Source: Myxococcales bacterium | GTDB taxonomy: Bacteria > Myxococcota_A > Polyangia > Palsa-1104 | Length of the DNA: 46,265 bases | Assembly (NCBI GenBank): GCA_003170275.1 | Contig: PNAM01000057.1 | Location: forward strand, 1 to 46,265 | Direction of reading: 5' to 3' | The notes under the pieces: model-generated | Databases searched by the model: none | What the model was told of the DNA's origin: nothing | Seen by the model: the letters and a program-made list of their open reading frames with translations, nothing else | Shown: piece after piece, positions 16,516 through 24,608 of the stretch | Layout of the letters: each line of letters starts with the position of its first letter | Numbering within the stretch: the first letter of the stretch is position 1 | Translations under genes and position numbers: made by a program

Positions 16516-16722
16516 ATGACCAAGACGGCGATCTGGTTGTTGCTGGCGGCGAGCACGTTGGTGGGCGGCTGCGCGGGCCGCCAGATCTTCCACGTGCGCG
16601 GGTGTGACGAGCGACTGTCGATTCCCTACAAGCGGCAGGAATGTCGCGCCTGCGTCGAGCGGCCGCTTCCGCACGAGTATCTCCCCGACAACCCGGACGG
16701 TGCCCGCTGCGCGCGAAGGTAG
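16516..16722 (+). CDS. Small Cys-rich lipoprotein
   Basis: A 68-residue protein. The signal MTKTAIWLLLAASTLVGGC ends in lipobox VGGC (Cys19). The mature 50 residues have four further Cys (30, 43, 46, 65), including CRAC, so two disulfides are possible in the periplasm. GGGGAGG lies 5 nt before the ATG, a strong ribosome site, and TATGCT upstream may be a -10. It precedes the lytic transglycosylase gene by 48 nt. Confidence 0.75.
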   Translation: MTKTAIWLLLAASTLVGGCAGRQIFHVRGCDERLSIPYKRQECRACVERPLPHEYLPDNPDGARCARR

Positions 16723-16732
16723 CCCCGAAAAC

Positions 16733-16761
16733 TTGAGGGGCGCCGGCCGCCAAGCTACCCT
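16733..16761 (+). promoter_or_regulatory. Candidate promoter of the lytic transglycosylase gene
   Basis: TTGAGG (16733-16738), 17 nt, TACCCT (16756-16761), then 9 nt to the ATG at 16771. No ribosome site; predicted leader 0-3 nt. Confidence 0.4.
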
Positions 16762-16770
16762 TTCGATCTG

Positions 16771-18624
16771 ATGCGCCGTTGGCTGTTGATCGCGTTTCTC
16801 GTCGGTGCGCCCGCGTTGGCGCAGCCGTTACCGGAAGATCTGCAGGGGCGGCGCGCGGTGCGCGGCGGTCCGGTCGAGGGCACGCACGAGTCGGACGAGC
16901 TCAAGGCGCTGCGCTCGTTCGACGAGGAGTCGTTTCCCAAGCCTGGCCTGGACGCGCCGGACGCGATCCGCGACGTCGCGGCGCCGGCCATCCCGTGGCT
17001 CGACCAGCTCAAGCTGCCCGATCTGCCGGTGCGGCTCGATCCGCGGGTGGTGCGCTACCTCGAGTTCTATCGCAGCGACAAGCGCGGTCGCGCGATCATG
17101 TCGTCGTGGCTCAAGGCGCAGGGGCGCTGGCGGCCGCTCATGGAGGACGCGCTCCGTCGCGCGAAGCTGCCGCTCGGCCTGATCTACGTCTCGATGATCG
17201 AGAGCGGCTACGATCCGCACGATCGCTCGAGCGCGGGCGCGGTCGGCTTGTGGCAGTTCATGCCCGAGGGCGCGCGCATCTACGGGCTGCGCGTCGACTA
17301 CTGGATCGACGAGCGCAAGAACCCGGAGAAGTCGACCGGGGCGGTGATGCACTATCTCGGCGATCTGAAGGCGCGCTTCGGCGGCTGGCCGCTGGCGCTG
17401 GCGGCGTTCAACGCCGGCTACGGCGCGGTGCTGCGCGCGATGCAGAAGTACAACACCAACGACTACTGGGAGCTGTGCAAGCACGAGGACGGGCTGCCGT
17501 GGGACACCATGCTCTACGTCCCGAAGGCGATGGCCGCGGCGGTGGTCGGCGAGAACCGCAAGCTGTTCGGCTATGACGAGCTGCCCGCCGACTCGCCGTA
17601 CGCGTTCGACCGCGTGGTGGTGCCGAGCTCGCTGAGCTTCGCGTCGCTGGCGCGCGCGGCGGGGGCGAGCGAGAACGAGATCGCGCTGCTCAACCCGGAG
17701 CTGCGCCGCAAGCGCACGCCGCCGGACGGCAACTGGGAAGCGCGCGTGCCGCGTGGCGCCGGTCCGCGCTTCACCGCCGCGTACGAGGCGCACAGGGAAA
17801 TGGTCAAACCATTCGTCGTGCGCTTCGGCGAGCGGCTCGACGACGTGGCGCGCCAGTTCGGACTGTCGACCAAAGAGCTGCGGGTGATGAACGGCATCGA
17901 CGACAGCGCCGAGGTGCGACCGGGCCTGACGCTGGTGGTGCCGAGTGGGCAGAGCGATCGGCGTCTCACCAACATGGCGCCGGCGCCGGCCGACACGGTG
18001 ATCGTCGCGGTGCCCGACAAGGACGCGGCGGTCGCCGGCAAGAAGCGCGTCTTCTACCGCACGCTGTCGCAGGACTCGGTCGAGGACGTGGCGGCGTTCT
18101 TCAAGGTCAAGCCGGTCGAGCTGCAGCGCTGGAACAACCTCGATCTCGACGCGCGGCTGTGCAGCAACCTGGTGCTGCAGCTGTGGGTGCCGAAGGACTT
18201 CGACAGCTCGCGGGCCGCGCTGGTCGACCCGTCGCTGGTGCGGGTAGTGACCACCGGCTCCGACGAGTTCTTCGATCTGGTCGAGGCGCGGCGCGGACGC
18301 GCACGGTTGATGTACGCGATCAAGAAGGGCGACGACCTCCAGCGCATCGGCAAGAAGTTCGGCCTGACCGTGGCCGATCTCGAGCGCATCAACCGCTTCG
18401 GCGAAAAGCACACCGAGCTGGTGGTCGGGCAGAAGCTGGTCGTCTACCGCACGCTGAGCCCGGCCGAAAAGGAAAAAGCAGCCGGCAAGATCACGCCGGG
18501 CGGCAACATCGAAGCGCGCGAGCCGCCCGAGGCCGACCCGGTGGTGGACCTCGCCAGCGACGAGGAACCGGTGCCGTTACACAAGCTGCCGAGGCTCGGC
18601 AAGGAACCTTCCCAGAAGCCGTAG
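16771..18624 (+). CDS. MltD-like membrane-bound lytic transglycosylase with LysM repeats
   Basis: A 617-residue exported protein: signal peptide (1-17), then a family-1 lytic transglycosylase domain (about 85-290). Catalytic Glu144 lies in YVSMIESGYDP, followed by SSAGAVGLWQFMPEGARIYG and LALAAFNAGYGAVLRAMQKY, the three SLT hallmarks. It cleaves murein with 1,6-anhydro product formation. Three LysM-like modules follow at about 345-392, 435-480 and 515-560 (for example FVVRFGERLDDVARQFGLST), which bind peptidoglycan. The signal peptide has no clear lipobox, unlike E. coli MltD. The C-terminus is acidic/proline-rich. No ribosome site; a promoter sits just upstream. Confidence 0.92.
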   Translation: MRRWLLIAFLVGAPALAQPLPEDLQGRRAVRGGPVEGTHESDELKALRSFDEESFPKPGLDAPDAIRDVAAPAIPWLDQLKLPDLPVRLDPRVVRYLEFYRSDKRGRAIMSSWLKAQGRWRPLMEDALRRAKLPLGLIYVSMIESGYDPHDRSSAGAVGLWQFMPEGARIYGLRVDYWIDERKNPEKSTGAVMHYLGDLKARFGGWPLALAAFNAGYGAVLRAMQKYNTNDYWELCKHEDGLPWDTMLYVPKAMAAAVVGENRKLFGYDELPADSPYAFDRVVVPSSLSFASLARAAGASENEIALLNPELRRKRTPPDGNWEARVPRGAGPRFTAAYEAHREMVKPFVVRFGERLDDVARQFGLSTKELRVMNGIDDSAEVRPGLTLVVPSGQSDRRLTNMAPAPADTVIVAVPDKDAAVAGKKRVFYRTLSQDSVEDVAAFFKVKPVELQRWNNLDLDARLCSNLVLQLWVPKDFDSSRAALVDPSLVRVVTTGSDEFFDLVEARRGRARLMYAIKKGDDLQRIGKKFGLTVADLERINRFGEKHTELVVGQKLVVYRTLSPAEKEKAAGKITPGGNIEAREPPEADPVVDLASDEEPVPLHKLPRLGKEPSQKP

Positions 18625-18636
18625 TACACTCTTCGC

Positions 18637-19215
18637 ATGCGTCGAACCCCTGTCGTCCTCGGCGTCCTTTCGATGGTCTTCGGTAGCCTGGTGGCGGCGT
18701 GGAGCGCCTTCGGGCTGGCCACGCAATCGCTCATCCGCGACATGTCGGCGGGCTTCTCCTCACAGATGTTGTCGCTCGCGCCCAAGCGGCCCGGCGCGCC
18801 CGATCCCGCGGTGATGATGCAGGGCATGACCAAGATGATCGAGGAGCTCAAGCCATACACCTGGGCGCTCTCAGGCGGGATGATCGTGTTCTCGCTGGCG
18901 CTGGTGGCGGTCGGCTTCGGGCTCTACAAGCGGCAGGCCTGGTCGCGCTCGGCGGCGATCTTGTGGGGCGCGGTCGCGCTGGCGTGGATCCCGTTCATGC
19001 TGTGGGTGCAGACCGGCGTGGTGATCCCGAGGACGCAGGAGATGATGCACGCGATGTTCGCCGGCTCGCAGATGCCGAACGGGATCTTCGACGCGGCGAT
19101 CGGCATGCAGAAGGGGATCGCGGTGGTCACCCACATCATCTTCTACGCGCCGTTCCCGATCCTGCTCCTCATCCTCATGGGGCGGCGCTCGGCCAGGAAC
19201 GATCTCCTCGGTTAG
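18637..19215 (+). CDS. Four-helix membrane protein, unknown function
   Basis: A 192-residue inner-membrane protein with helices near 8-30, 76-96, 105-125 and 162-182. The loop between the first two (SQMLSLAPKRPGAPDPAVMM) is long and Met-rich. I do not recognise it. It lies 12 nt after the transglycosylase gene. TACACT 6 nt before the ATG could be a -10 without a good -35. It is followed 1 nt later by the RluA-family gene, so all three may be co-transcribed. Confidence 0.65.
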   Translation: MRRTPVVLGVLSMVFGSLVAAWSAFGLATQSLIRDMSAGFSSQMLSLAPKRPGAPDPAVMMQGMTKMIEELKPYTWALSGGMIVFSLALVAVGFGLYKRQAWSRSAAILWGAVALAWIPFMLWVQTGVVIPRTQEMMHAMFAGSQMPNGIFDAAIGMQKGIAVVTHIIFYAPFPILLLILMGRRSARNDLLG

Positions 19216-19216
19216 C

Positions 19217-20152
19217 GTGAAGTTTCTGGTGGCCGGCGCGGACGACCGCGCGAGGCTCGACCAGCTGGTGGCCGACAGGGCCGGCTGCTCGCGCGCCGAG
19301 GCACGTCGCTTGATCGAGTCCGGAGCGGTGCGCGTCAACGGGCGCCGCGGGCACAAGGGCACGCTGGTCGCGGCCGGCGCCACCGTCGAGCTGGAGCGAT
19401 TGCCGCCGAGCGCCGACGACAAGCGGCCGCTGCCCGAGCCGGATCGCCCGCTGGTGCTGCTCTATGAAGACGCGGTGCTGGTGGCGCTCAACAAGGCGGC
19501 GGCCACGCCTACGCACCCGCTCAAGCCGCACGAGCGCGGCACGCTCGCCAACGCGCTGGTCGCGCGCTATCCGGAGTGCGCGCACGTGACCGACGATCCG
19601 CGCGAGGGCGGCGTGGCGCACCGGCTCGACACCGACACCACCGGCGTGGTGCTGGCGGCGCGTACGCGGCCGGCGTGGCTCGCGCTCAGGCGCGCGTTCT
19701 CGACGGGGCAGGTGGACAAGGAGTACTGGGCGCTGGTGTCCGGCGCGCCGCCCGACGAGGGCGAGATCAACGCCGCACTCGCCCACGCCGGCGATCCGCG
19801 AAAGGTCGAAGCCGCGTCGGAATATGACGACAGAGCGGTGCGCGCCCGCCCCGCGCTCACGCGCTTCTTCGTGATCGCGCGCGGCGACGACGTCGCGCTG
19901 GTGCGCGCGCGGACTTCCACCGGCCGCATGCACCAGGTGCGCGCGCATCTGGCGCACGTCGGTCATCCGCTCGTCGGCGATCCGCTCTATGGCGGCCCGC
20001 CCGGCCCGTTCGAGCTGAGCGGCCACTTCCTGCACGCGCGCGCGATCACCTTCCCGCATCCGGAGTCGGGCGCGCGTCAAACCATCGAAGCGCCGCTCCC
20101 CGCCGATCGCGCGCGCCTCGTCGAGAAGCTGACCGGCACCACGCTGTTCTAA
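19217..20152 (+). CDS. RluA-family rRNA/tRNA pseudouridine synthase
   Basis: A 311-residue enzyme starting at GTG. An S4 RNA-binding domain (residues 12-60, LDQLVADRAGCSRAEARRLI) precedes the RluA catalytic domain. The catalytic Asp is D138 in GGVAHRLDTDTTGVVLAAR; RTSTGRMHQVRAHLAHVGHP and LVGDPLYGG are the other family motifs. It isomerises specific uridines in rRNA or tRNA; the target (RluC, RluD or other) cannot be told from sequence alone. The start lies 1 nt after the upstream stop. Confidence 0.93.
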   Translation: MKFLVAGADDRARLDQLVADRAGCSRAEARRLIESGAVRVNGRRGHKGTLVAAGATVELERLPPSADDKRPLPEPDRPLVLLYEDAVLVALNKAAATPTHPLKPHERGTLANALVARYPECAHVTDDPREGGVAHRLDTDTTGVVLAARTRPAWLALRRAFSTGQVDKEYWALVSGAPPDEGEINAALAHAGDPRKVEAASEYDDRAVRARPALTRFFVIARGDDVALVRARTSTGRMHQVRAHLAHVGHPLVGDPLYGGPPGPFELSGHFLHARAITFPHPESGARQTIEAPLPADRARLVEKLTGTTLF

Positions 20153-20207
20153 TCGAGGGTCGTGTTCCGCGGCCAGAATGGGCGTGGGTGTTATAGGATC
20201 TCGTCTG

Positions 20208-21479
20208 ATGGTTGATGGACGGATGAACCGCCTGACGCTCACGTTCGACGACGGCCCGCTGGAGGACGCGTATCGGGCGCAGCGGCGGTTGCGACTGTCG
20301 CGCGGTCAGTTCATTTCGACTCTCCTTCTTGGGTGCGGACTGTGGACCGGCATGGCAGCGACGACGGCCATCCTCCTGCCCGCCCATCGCAGCACCATCT
20401 GGTGGACCGTCCTCGGATTCCCGGTGCTGACGAACGCGGGATCGGCGGCTGTGGTGTCTTTGCTGCCCCGGCGCTTTGCGCTGCGGTTGATCCCCTTCCT
20501 GACGCAGGCGATACCGTTCGCGCTCGGCTTTGCGGCCGTGGTGATGCAGCTCCGGATCGGCGAACCGTTCGCGTACGTCTTGGCGATCGGCGTGATGCTC
20601 TACGTGGTTGCCATGCACGGGTACATGAACCTGCAATTCCTTCGAGCATCGATTTTCTCGGCGATCCTGATCACGGCCGAGCTGACCGCGATCACCCGGA
20701 CGCTGCCCGGCGCTCAAATCCTGTTCCACTCATTTTGGCTGCTCGCCGCGCAGGCCGTCGGGATGCGCATCAGCTATATTGCGGAGCGCCATCGCCGGCG
20801 CGCGTTCTACCAGAATCGCGTGATCGAGGTGGAGCAGGCGAAGTCGGAGCGTCTGCTGCGAAACATGCTTCCGGCGGCGATCGCCGAGAAGCTCAAGCAC
20901 CAGCCGGGGGCTATCGCCGATCATTTCGAAGCGGTGACTGTGCTGTTCGCCGACATCGTCGGCTTCACGCCGCTGTCCGAACGCATGTCGCCAACCGACG
21001 TCGTGCGGCTGCTGAACGAGGTGTTCTCGGCGTTCGACGAGATGGCGCACCGCCATGTTCTGGAGAAGATCAAGACCATCGGTGATGCGTACATGGTGGT
21101 CGGCGGCGTGCCTACGCCGAGAGGCGATCACGCCGCCGCCGTTGCCGCAATGGCGCTAGAAATGCGCGATGCGATCGCGCGCGTCGGTGAGGGCCGGCTC
21201 GCGCTGCGCATTGGCATCCACACAGGGCCCGTCGTCGCTGGCGTGATCGGCACCAGCAAATACAGCTACGACCTGTGGGGAGACACCGTGAACACGGCGA
21301 GCCGCATGGAGTCGCACGGCGCGCCCGGTCTGATCCATGTCAGTGACGCCTGCCGCGCCGCGCTCGGCGATGGTTTTGAGCTGGAGGAACGCGGCGTCGT
21401 CGACATCAAGGGCAAAGGTCCGATGCACACCTGGTGGTTGAAGAAGCGCGCTGCGACGGGCGCGGGAGACGCGACCTAA
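20208..21479 (+). CDS. Membrane-bound class III (IIIa-type) adenylate cyclase
   Basis: With the ATG at 20208 (AGGA 9 nt upstream) the product has 423 residues; in-frame starts at 20178 and 20223 are alternatives. About six membrane helices lie in residues 33-195. A coiled signalling helix (YIAERHRRRAFYQNRVIEVE) leads to the cyclase domain (240-410). Metal Asps are D249 (VLFADIVGFT) and D293 (KTIGDAYMVV), the adenine pair is K289 and D355 (YSYDLWGDTVN), and catalytic Asn/Arg are N362/R366. Lys/Asp is the class IIIa pattern, unlike the Lys/Thr cyclase at 2033. It should form cAMP at the cytoplasmic membrane face. Its stop overlaps that of the convergent kinase. Confidence 0.9.
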   Translation: MVDGRMNRLTLTFDDGPLEDAYRAQRRLRLSRGQFISTLLLGCGLWTGMAATTAILLPAHRSTIWWTVLGFPVLTNAGSAAVVSLLPRRFALRLIPFLTQAIPFALGFAAVVMQLRIGEPFAYVLAIGVMLYVVAMHGYMNLQFLRASIFSAILITAELTAITRTLPGAQILFHSFWLLAAQAVGMRISYIAERHRRRAFYQNRVIEVEQAKSERLLRNMLPAAIAEKLKHQPGAIADHFEAVTVLFADIVGFTPLSERMSPTDVVRLLNEVFSAFDEMAHRHVLEKIKTIGDAYMVVGGVPTPRGDHAAAVAAMALEMRDAIARVGEGRLALRIGIHTGPVVAGVIGTSKYSYDLWGDTVNTASRMESHGAPGLIHVSDACRAALGDGFELEERGVVDIKGKGPMHTWWLKKRAATGAGDAT

Positions 21480-23518
21480 TCGAGCGCGGCGAGGTCGGCT
21501 TCGATCAGCAGGTACAACGTGCGGCACAGCGTGAGCAGCTGCTCGGGCTGATCGTAGCGGCGGATCCAGTCGCCGACCGACCGTTTGCCGTCGAGGCGCT
21601 GCCACAGCTCGCGCGGCCCGGCGCCCACGCGGAAGTGCTCGGGGGTGGGTCGCGGCCGCTCGACGCGCCGCACCTTCTTGTTCTGCACCTTGCGCAGCCG
21701 ATCGATCACGATCTCGAGCGGCAGCCCGGCCACGCCCGCGCCGAGGATCTCGAACGCGTCGAGGCCGAGCGGGAACGACTCGCGCGAGTTCGCGCGCCCG
21801 CGATAGAAACGATAGTTGCCGTTCTGCCAGCCGAACACGTCGATGATCTTCTCGCGCACCTGACGCGTCAGGTGGCGGAACACCTCGAGCGGGCGCAGCA
21901 GCGACAGGCCCACCAGCGTGTCGCCGAGCTTGCCCTGAAAGCGCGGCAAGATCGCCAGCGCCATCGACAGCTCGCCCGGCGAGATCACACCCTTGGAAAC
22001 CAGATACTCGCCGAAGCGCTCCTGCGGCACGTTGGACGAGACGAACTCCGGCACTCCGTCGACCAGGAAGATCTCCTTGAGCACCGACCCGCGCTCGATC
22101 ACCAGCTGTCCGGTGTCGCGCTCGGTGGCCAGCCGCGCGAACAGCCGCGCCGGCGTGACGTCGGTGAACTCGCCCTTCTGATCGGGGCGATCGGCGTCCA
22201 CCACCGGGGTCGGCGTGCCCTCCATGCGCAGCGGCGGCGACGGCGCCGAGGCGGGCTCGATGAACGGACCGGTGTCGGCCAGATCCATCAGCGACGAGGC
22301 AACCGCCTCCGGCGGCGGCGACTGCAGCGACGGCGTGAGGATGGGCGGCTCCGACGGCGTGAGCAGCAGCGGATCGGAGGTCGCGCGCCGCTGCTCCTCG
22401 GCGTTGACCACCTTCTGCACCTCGAGCGCCTCGCGCTTGACCGCCGGATCGTGCGACGCGCGCACCACCGCCAAGCGCTGCTTCTCGGCCGCTTCCTGGC
22501 GCGCGCGCGTGTCCTCGCCGAGCATGATCAGGCCGGAGTCGCCGTCCTTGGGCTTGGGCGCCGCCTGCTCGGTTTTGAGCGAGTTGAGGAACGCGCCCAG
22601 ATCGTTCGCGCCGACGCGCTGGCGCGCCTCGAAGAGGAACTCCTGCAGCGCCTCGCGCGTCGAGCCGGCCGTCGGGAAGCGGTCGGCGGGATCGCGCGAG
22701 AGCATCTTGTTGATCAGCTTGCGCAGCGGCGCCGGGATGTCCTGCCCGTGACGATCGAGCCGGTCGAGCCGCGCGTCGCGCACCATCAGGAGCACGTCGA
22801 GATCATTGGGCGCGGTGAACAGGCGCCGCCCCATCAGCATCTCCGCCAGCACGATGCCCACCGCGAACAGATCGGCGCGCCCGTCGACGTCGCCGCCGAT
22901 CACCTGCTCGGGCGCCATGTAGCCGTACTTGCCCTTGAGCGTGCCGGCCTGGGTCTTGGACTGGCGCGACTTCTCCACCGCGCGCGCGATGCCGAAGTCG
23001 CCCAGCTTCACGTCGCCGCGCTTGGAGATGAACACGTTCGACGGCGACACGTCGCGGTGCACGATGCCCAGGCTCTCGCCGTCGGAGCCGAGCTTGCCGT
23101 GCGAGTAGTCGAGCGCGTCGAGCACCTCGGACGCGATGTGCACCGCCAGCCGCACCGGCAGCCGCATGCGCTTGTGGGCGCACGCGCGCAACAGGCCGAG
23201 CGCGTCCATGCCGTCGACGAATTCGAGCGCGATGTAGTACTGCCCGTTTTCCTGACCGAACTCGAGCACGTGGACGATCTTGGGGTGCTGCAGCGCGCAC
23301 TGCAGCTTGGCCTCGTCGATGAACATGGCGAGGAACTCGGGATCCGCCGCCAGGTGGGGCAGGATCCGCTTGATGACGAGGATCTTCTCGAAGCCGTGCG
23401 CGCCCGACTGCTTGGCTTTGAAGATCTCCGCCATCCCGCCAACCGCCAGGCGCTCGAGCAGGAAGTACCGCCCGAACTGCGCCGGGGTAAACGGTGCTGG
23501 CGTGTTTTCAGTCGCCAT
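21476..23518 (-). CDS. Ser/Thr protein kinase with C-terminal DUF4388 domain
   Basis: A 680-residue protein. The Hanks-type kinase domain (17-300) is complete: Gly loop RLAVGGMAEIFKAK, VAIK-type Lys50, Glu69, HRDVSPSN (154-161), DFG (174-176) and APE (202-204). A disordered linker rich in Pro and charged residues (315-448) follows. Residues 449-590 are a DUF4388/PatA-N-type domain (FTDVTPARLFARLATERDTG, FLVDGVPEFVSSNVP), common in Myxococcota signalling proteins. No membrane helix is seen, so it is cytoplasmic. A perfect extended -10 (TGATATAAT) ends 8 nt before its ATG. It lies 50 nt downstream of the HicB-like/Gly-rich gene on the same strand. Confidence 0.93.
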   Translation of the reverse strand: MATENTPAPFTPAQFGRYFLLERLAVGGMAEIFKAKQSGAHGFEKILVIKRILPHLAADPEFLAMFIDEAKLQCALQHPKIVHVLEFGQENGQYYIALEFVDGMDALGLLRACAHKRMRLPVRLAVHIASEVLDALDYSHGKLGSDGESLGIVHRDVSPSNVFISKRGDVKLGDFGIARAVEKSRQSKTQAGTLKGKYGYMAPEQVIGGDVDGRADLFAVGIVLAEMLMGRRLFTAPNDLDVLLMVRDARLDRLDRHGQDIPAPLRKLINKMLSRDPADRFPTAGSTREALQEFLFEARQRVGANDLGAFLNSLKTEQAAPKPKDGDSGLIMLGEDTRARQEAAEKQRLAVVRASHDPAVKREALEVQKVVNAEEQRRATSDPLLLTPSEPPILTPSLQSPPPEAVASSLMDLADTGPFIEPASAPSPPLRMEGTPTPVVDADRPDQKGEFTDVTPARLFARLATERDTGQLVIERGSVLKEIFLVDGVPEFVSSNVPQERFGEYLVSKGVISPGELSMALAILPRFQGKLGDTLVGLSLLRPLEVFRHLTRQVREKIIDVFGWQNGNYRFYRGRANSRESFPLGLDAFEILGAGVAGLPLEIVIDRLRKVQNKKVRRVERPRPTPEHFRVGAGPRELWQRLDGKRSVGDWIRRYDQPEQLLTLCRTLYLLIEADLAALD

Positions 23519-23526
23519 CCTGCGGG

Positions 23527-23535
23527 ATTATATCA
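23527..23535 (-). promoter_or_regulatory. Perfect extended -10 promoter element of the kinase gene
   Basis: The minus strand reads TGATATAAT, an exact extended -10, followed by 8 nt to the ATG at 23518. The -35 region is poor, as expected for extended -10 promoters. Transcription should begin within 1-2 nt of the start codon. Confidence 0.55.
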
Positions 23536-23568
23536 CTTGGATGCGTGCGTGACGGGCGAGAAGCGGTG

Positions 23569-24450
23569 TCAGGCGTTGCCGTCGTCGGAGCCGCCGCCGC
23601 CCGGATTGCCCGAGGGAGCGCCGCCGTTGCCCGGCGTCGAAGGGGGCGCGCTCGCCGGAGCGCCCGGATTTGCCTGCGGAGGACCGCCGTTGCGGGGGCC
23701 GCCGTTGCCGCCATTGTTGGGGCCGCCCTGCATCTGGCGGTCGTTGCGGTAGGGCTGGTTTCCCCGATCGCCGCCCGGTCCACCACCAGGACGTCCGCCG
23801 CCGCTCCCGCCGCCGCTCCCGCCGCGACCACGACGCCGGCCACGATCGCCGCCCGGCCCAACACCACCACCGCCGGGTCCGCCGCCATGGCCGCCGCGGT
23901 TGTGACCGGGGTGCCCGCCCGACTGCTCGAGGCCGCGCACGTACTCGATGAAGTTCGCGCGATCGTCGAGGAGCTGCGGATTGTGCCCGCGCTGAAAGCC
24001 GCCACGCTGCGGCGGACGGTCGCCCCGTCCGTCGTGGCGGTTGCCGATGCTGTCGTGCGGGACGTGCTCCTGCGGCTGCCGATTTCCCGAGCGCTGGCCG
24101 CGTGGAGTCGACTTGCGCCCTTCCATCGCCGCGGCGAGCAGCTCGCCGAGCAGCTGATCGATCTCGATGCCCTCGGAGCGCGACTGGAACACCATCTCGC
24201 GATGCAGCTCCTTCGACACCTTCGCCGTGATCTGGCCGGAGAAGACTTCCTCGTCGACCGATTTGGGCGGCTGCGTGCCGTGGGAGAGCATGTTGGCGAG
24301 TTGCGCGTCGATCTCCTCTTCGAGCTTGCCGGTGGCCTCGGCGCGCGAGGCGCCTTCGGCGCTGCAGTGCTCGAGCTCGGGGCAACTCGCGAGGAAGATC
24401 TTGCGCTCCCCATCGAACGTGAGGTTGACGCGATAGTTCGGCTTCGACAT
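23569..24450 (-). CDS. HicB-like domain protein with Gly/Arg-rich (RGG-type) disordered tail
   Basis: The ATG at 24450 (GGAG 9 nt upstream) gives 293 residues. Residues 5-55 (YRVNLTFDGERKIFLASCPE, then a helix EATGKLEEEIDAQL) fit the HicB antitoxin-type partial RNase H fold. Residues 72-110 (ITAKVSKELHREMVFQSRSE, IEIDQLLGELLAAAME) look like a ribbon-helix-helix or related dimerisation unit. After an RG-rich linker there is one ordered island (LLDDRANFIEYVRGLE, 160-175). Residues 178-293 are Gly/Arg/Asn/Pro-rich with RGG-like motifs (GDRGRRRGRGGSGGG). No HicA toxin gene is adjacent. An RNA-binding or condensate-forming role is inference. The gene sits between a kinase gene and a divergent PP2C gene. 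Confidence 0.8.
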   Translation of the reverse strand: MSKPNYRVNLTFDGERKIFLASCPELEHCSAEGASRAEATGKLEEEIDAQLANMLSHGTQPPKSVDEEVFSGQITAKVSKELHREMVFQSRSEGIEIDQLLGELLAAAMEGRKSTPRGQRSGNRQPQEHVPHDSIGNRHDGRGDRPPQRGGFQRGHNPQLLDDRANFIEYVRGLEQSGGHPGHNRGGHGGGPGGGGVGPGGDRGRRRGRGGSGGGSGGGRPGGGPGGDRGNQPYRNDRQMQGGPNNGGNGGPRNGGPPQANPGAPASAPPSTPGNGGAPSGNPGGGGSDDGNA

Positions 24451-24573
24451 CCGACGTGTCTCCTGGTTACGACTGCCGTTGTGCAAAAAAGGCGGGGAGC
24501 AGACCGCGCCAAAAGGGCGCAGGACTGGATGCCTTTAACTCTACGGCGGACCCGCCCGAAGTCAAGCAGTTCC

Positions 24574-24602
24574 TTGCGTCCCACCGTCGGGAGGGGTAGC
24601 GT
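24574..24602 (+). promoter_or_regulatory. Candidate leaderless promoter of the PP2C gene
   Basis: TTGCGT (24574-24579), 17 nt, TAGCGT (24597-24602), then 6 nt to the GTG at 24609. Same -35 hexamer and spacing as the tRNA-Arg promoter. No ribosome site. Confidence 0.45.
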
Positions 24603-24608
24603 GAATCG

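Noticed and set aside
16722..16741. Hairpin GCCCC / GGGGC between the small lipoprotein and the transglycosylase
   Set aside because: A 5-bp stem with 10-nt loop and no T-run, overlapping the candidate -35; not convincing as a terminator.
16828..18411. A 527-aa minus-strand open frame opposite the lytic transglycosylase
   Set aside because: Shadow of a strongly supported gene; low-complexity Arg/Leu/Val/His translation without domains.
21434..23752. A 772-aa plus-strand open frame across the kinase region
   Set aside because: It is antisense to a complete kinase with all catalytic motifs. The translation is Arg/His/Leu-rich, has no recognisable domain and looks like a GC-rich shadow frame.
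23620..23920. Glycine-codon repeats that look like a CRISPR or tandem DNA repeat array
   Set aside because: The repeats are irregular GGC/CCG codon runs encoding the Gly/Arg-rich tail of the HicB-like protein; no constant repeat-spacer structure is present.
24506..24520. Small hairpin GCGCC-AAAAG-GGCGC in the divergent gap before the PP2C gene
   Set aside because: Only 5 bp and no T-tract; likely chance in GC-rich DNA, with no evidence for a regulatory role.
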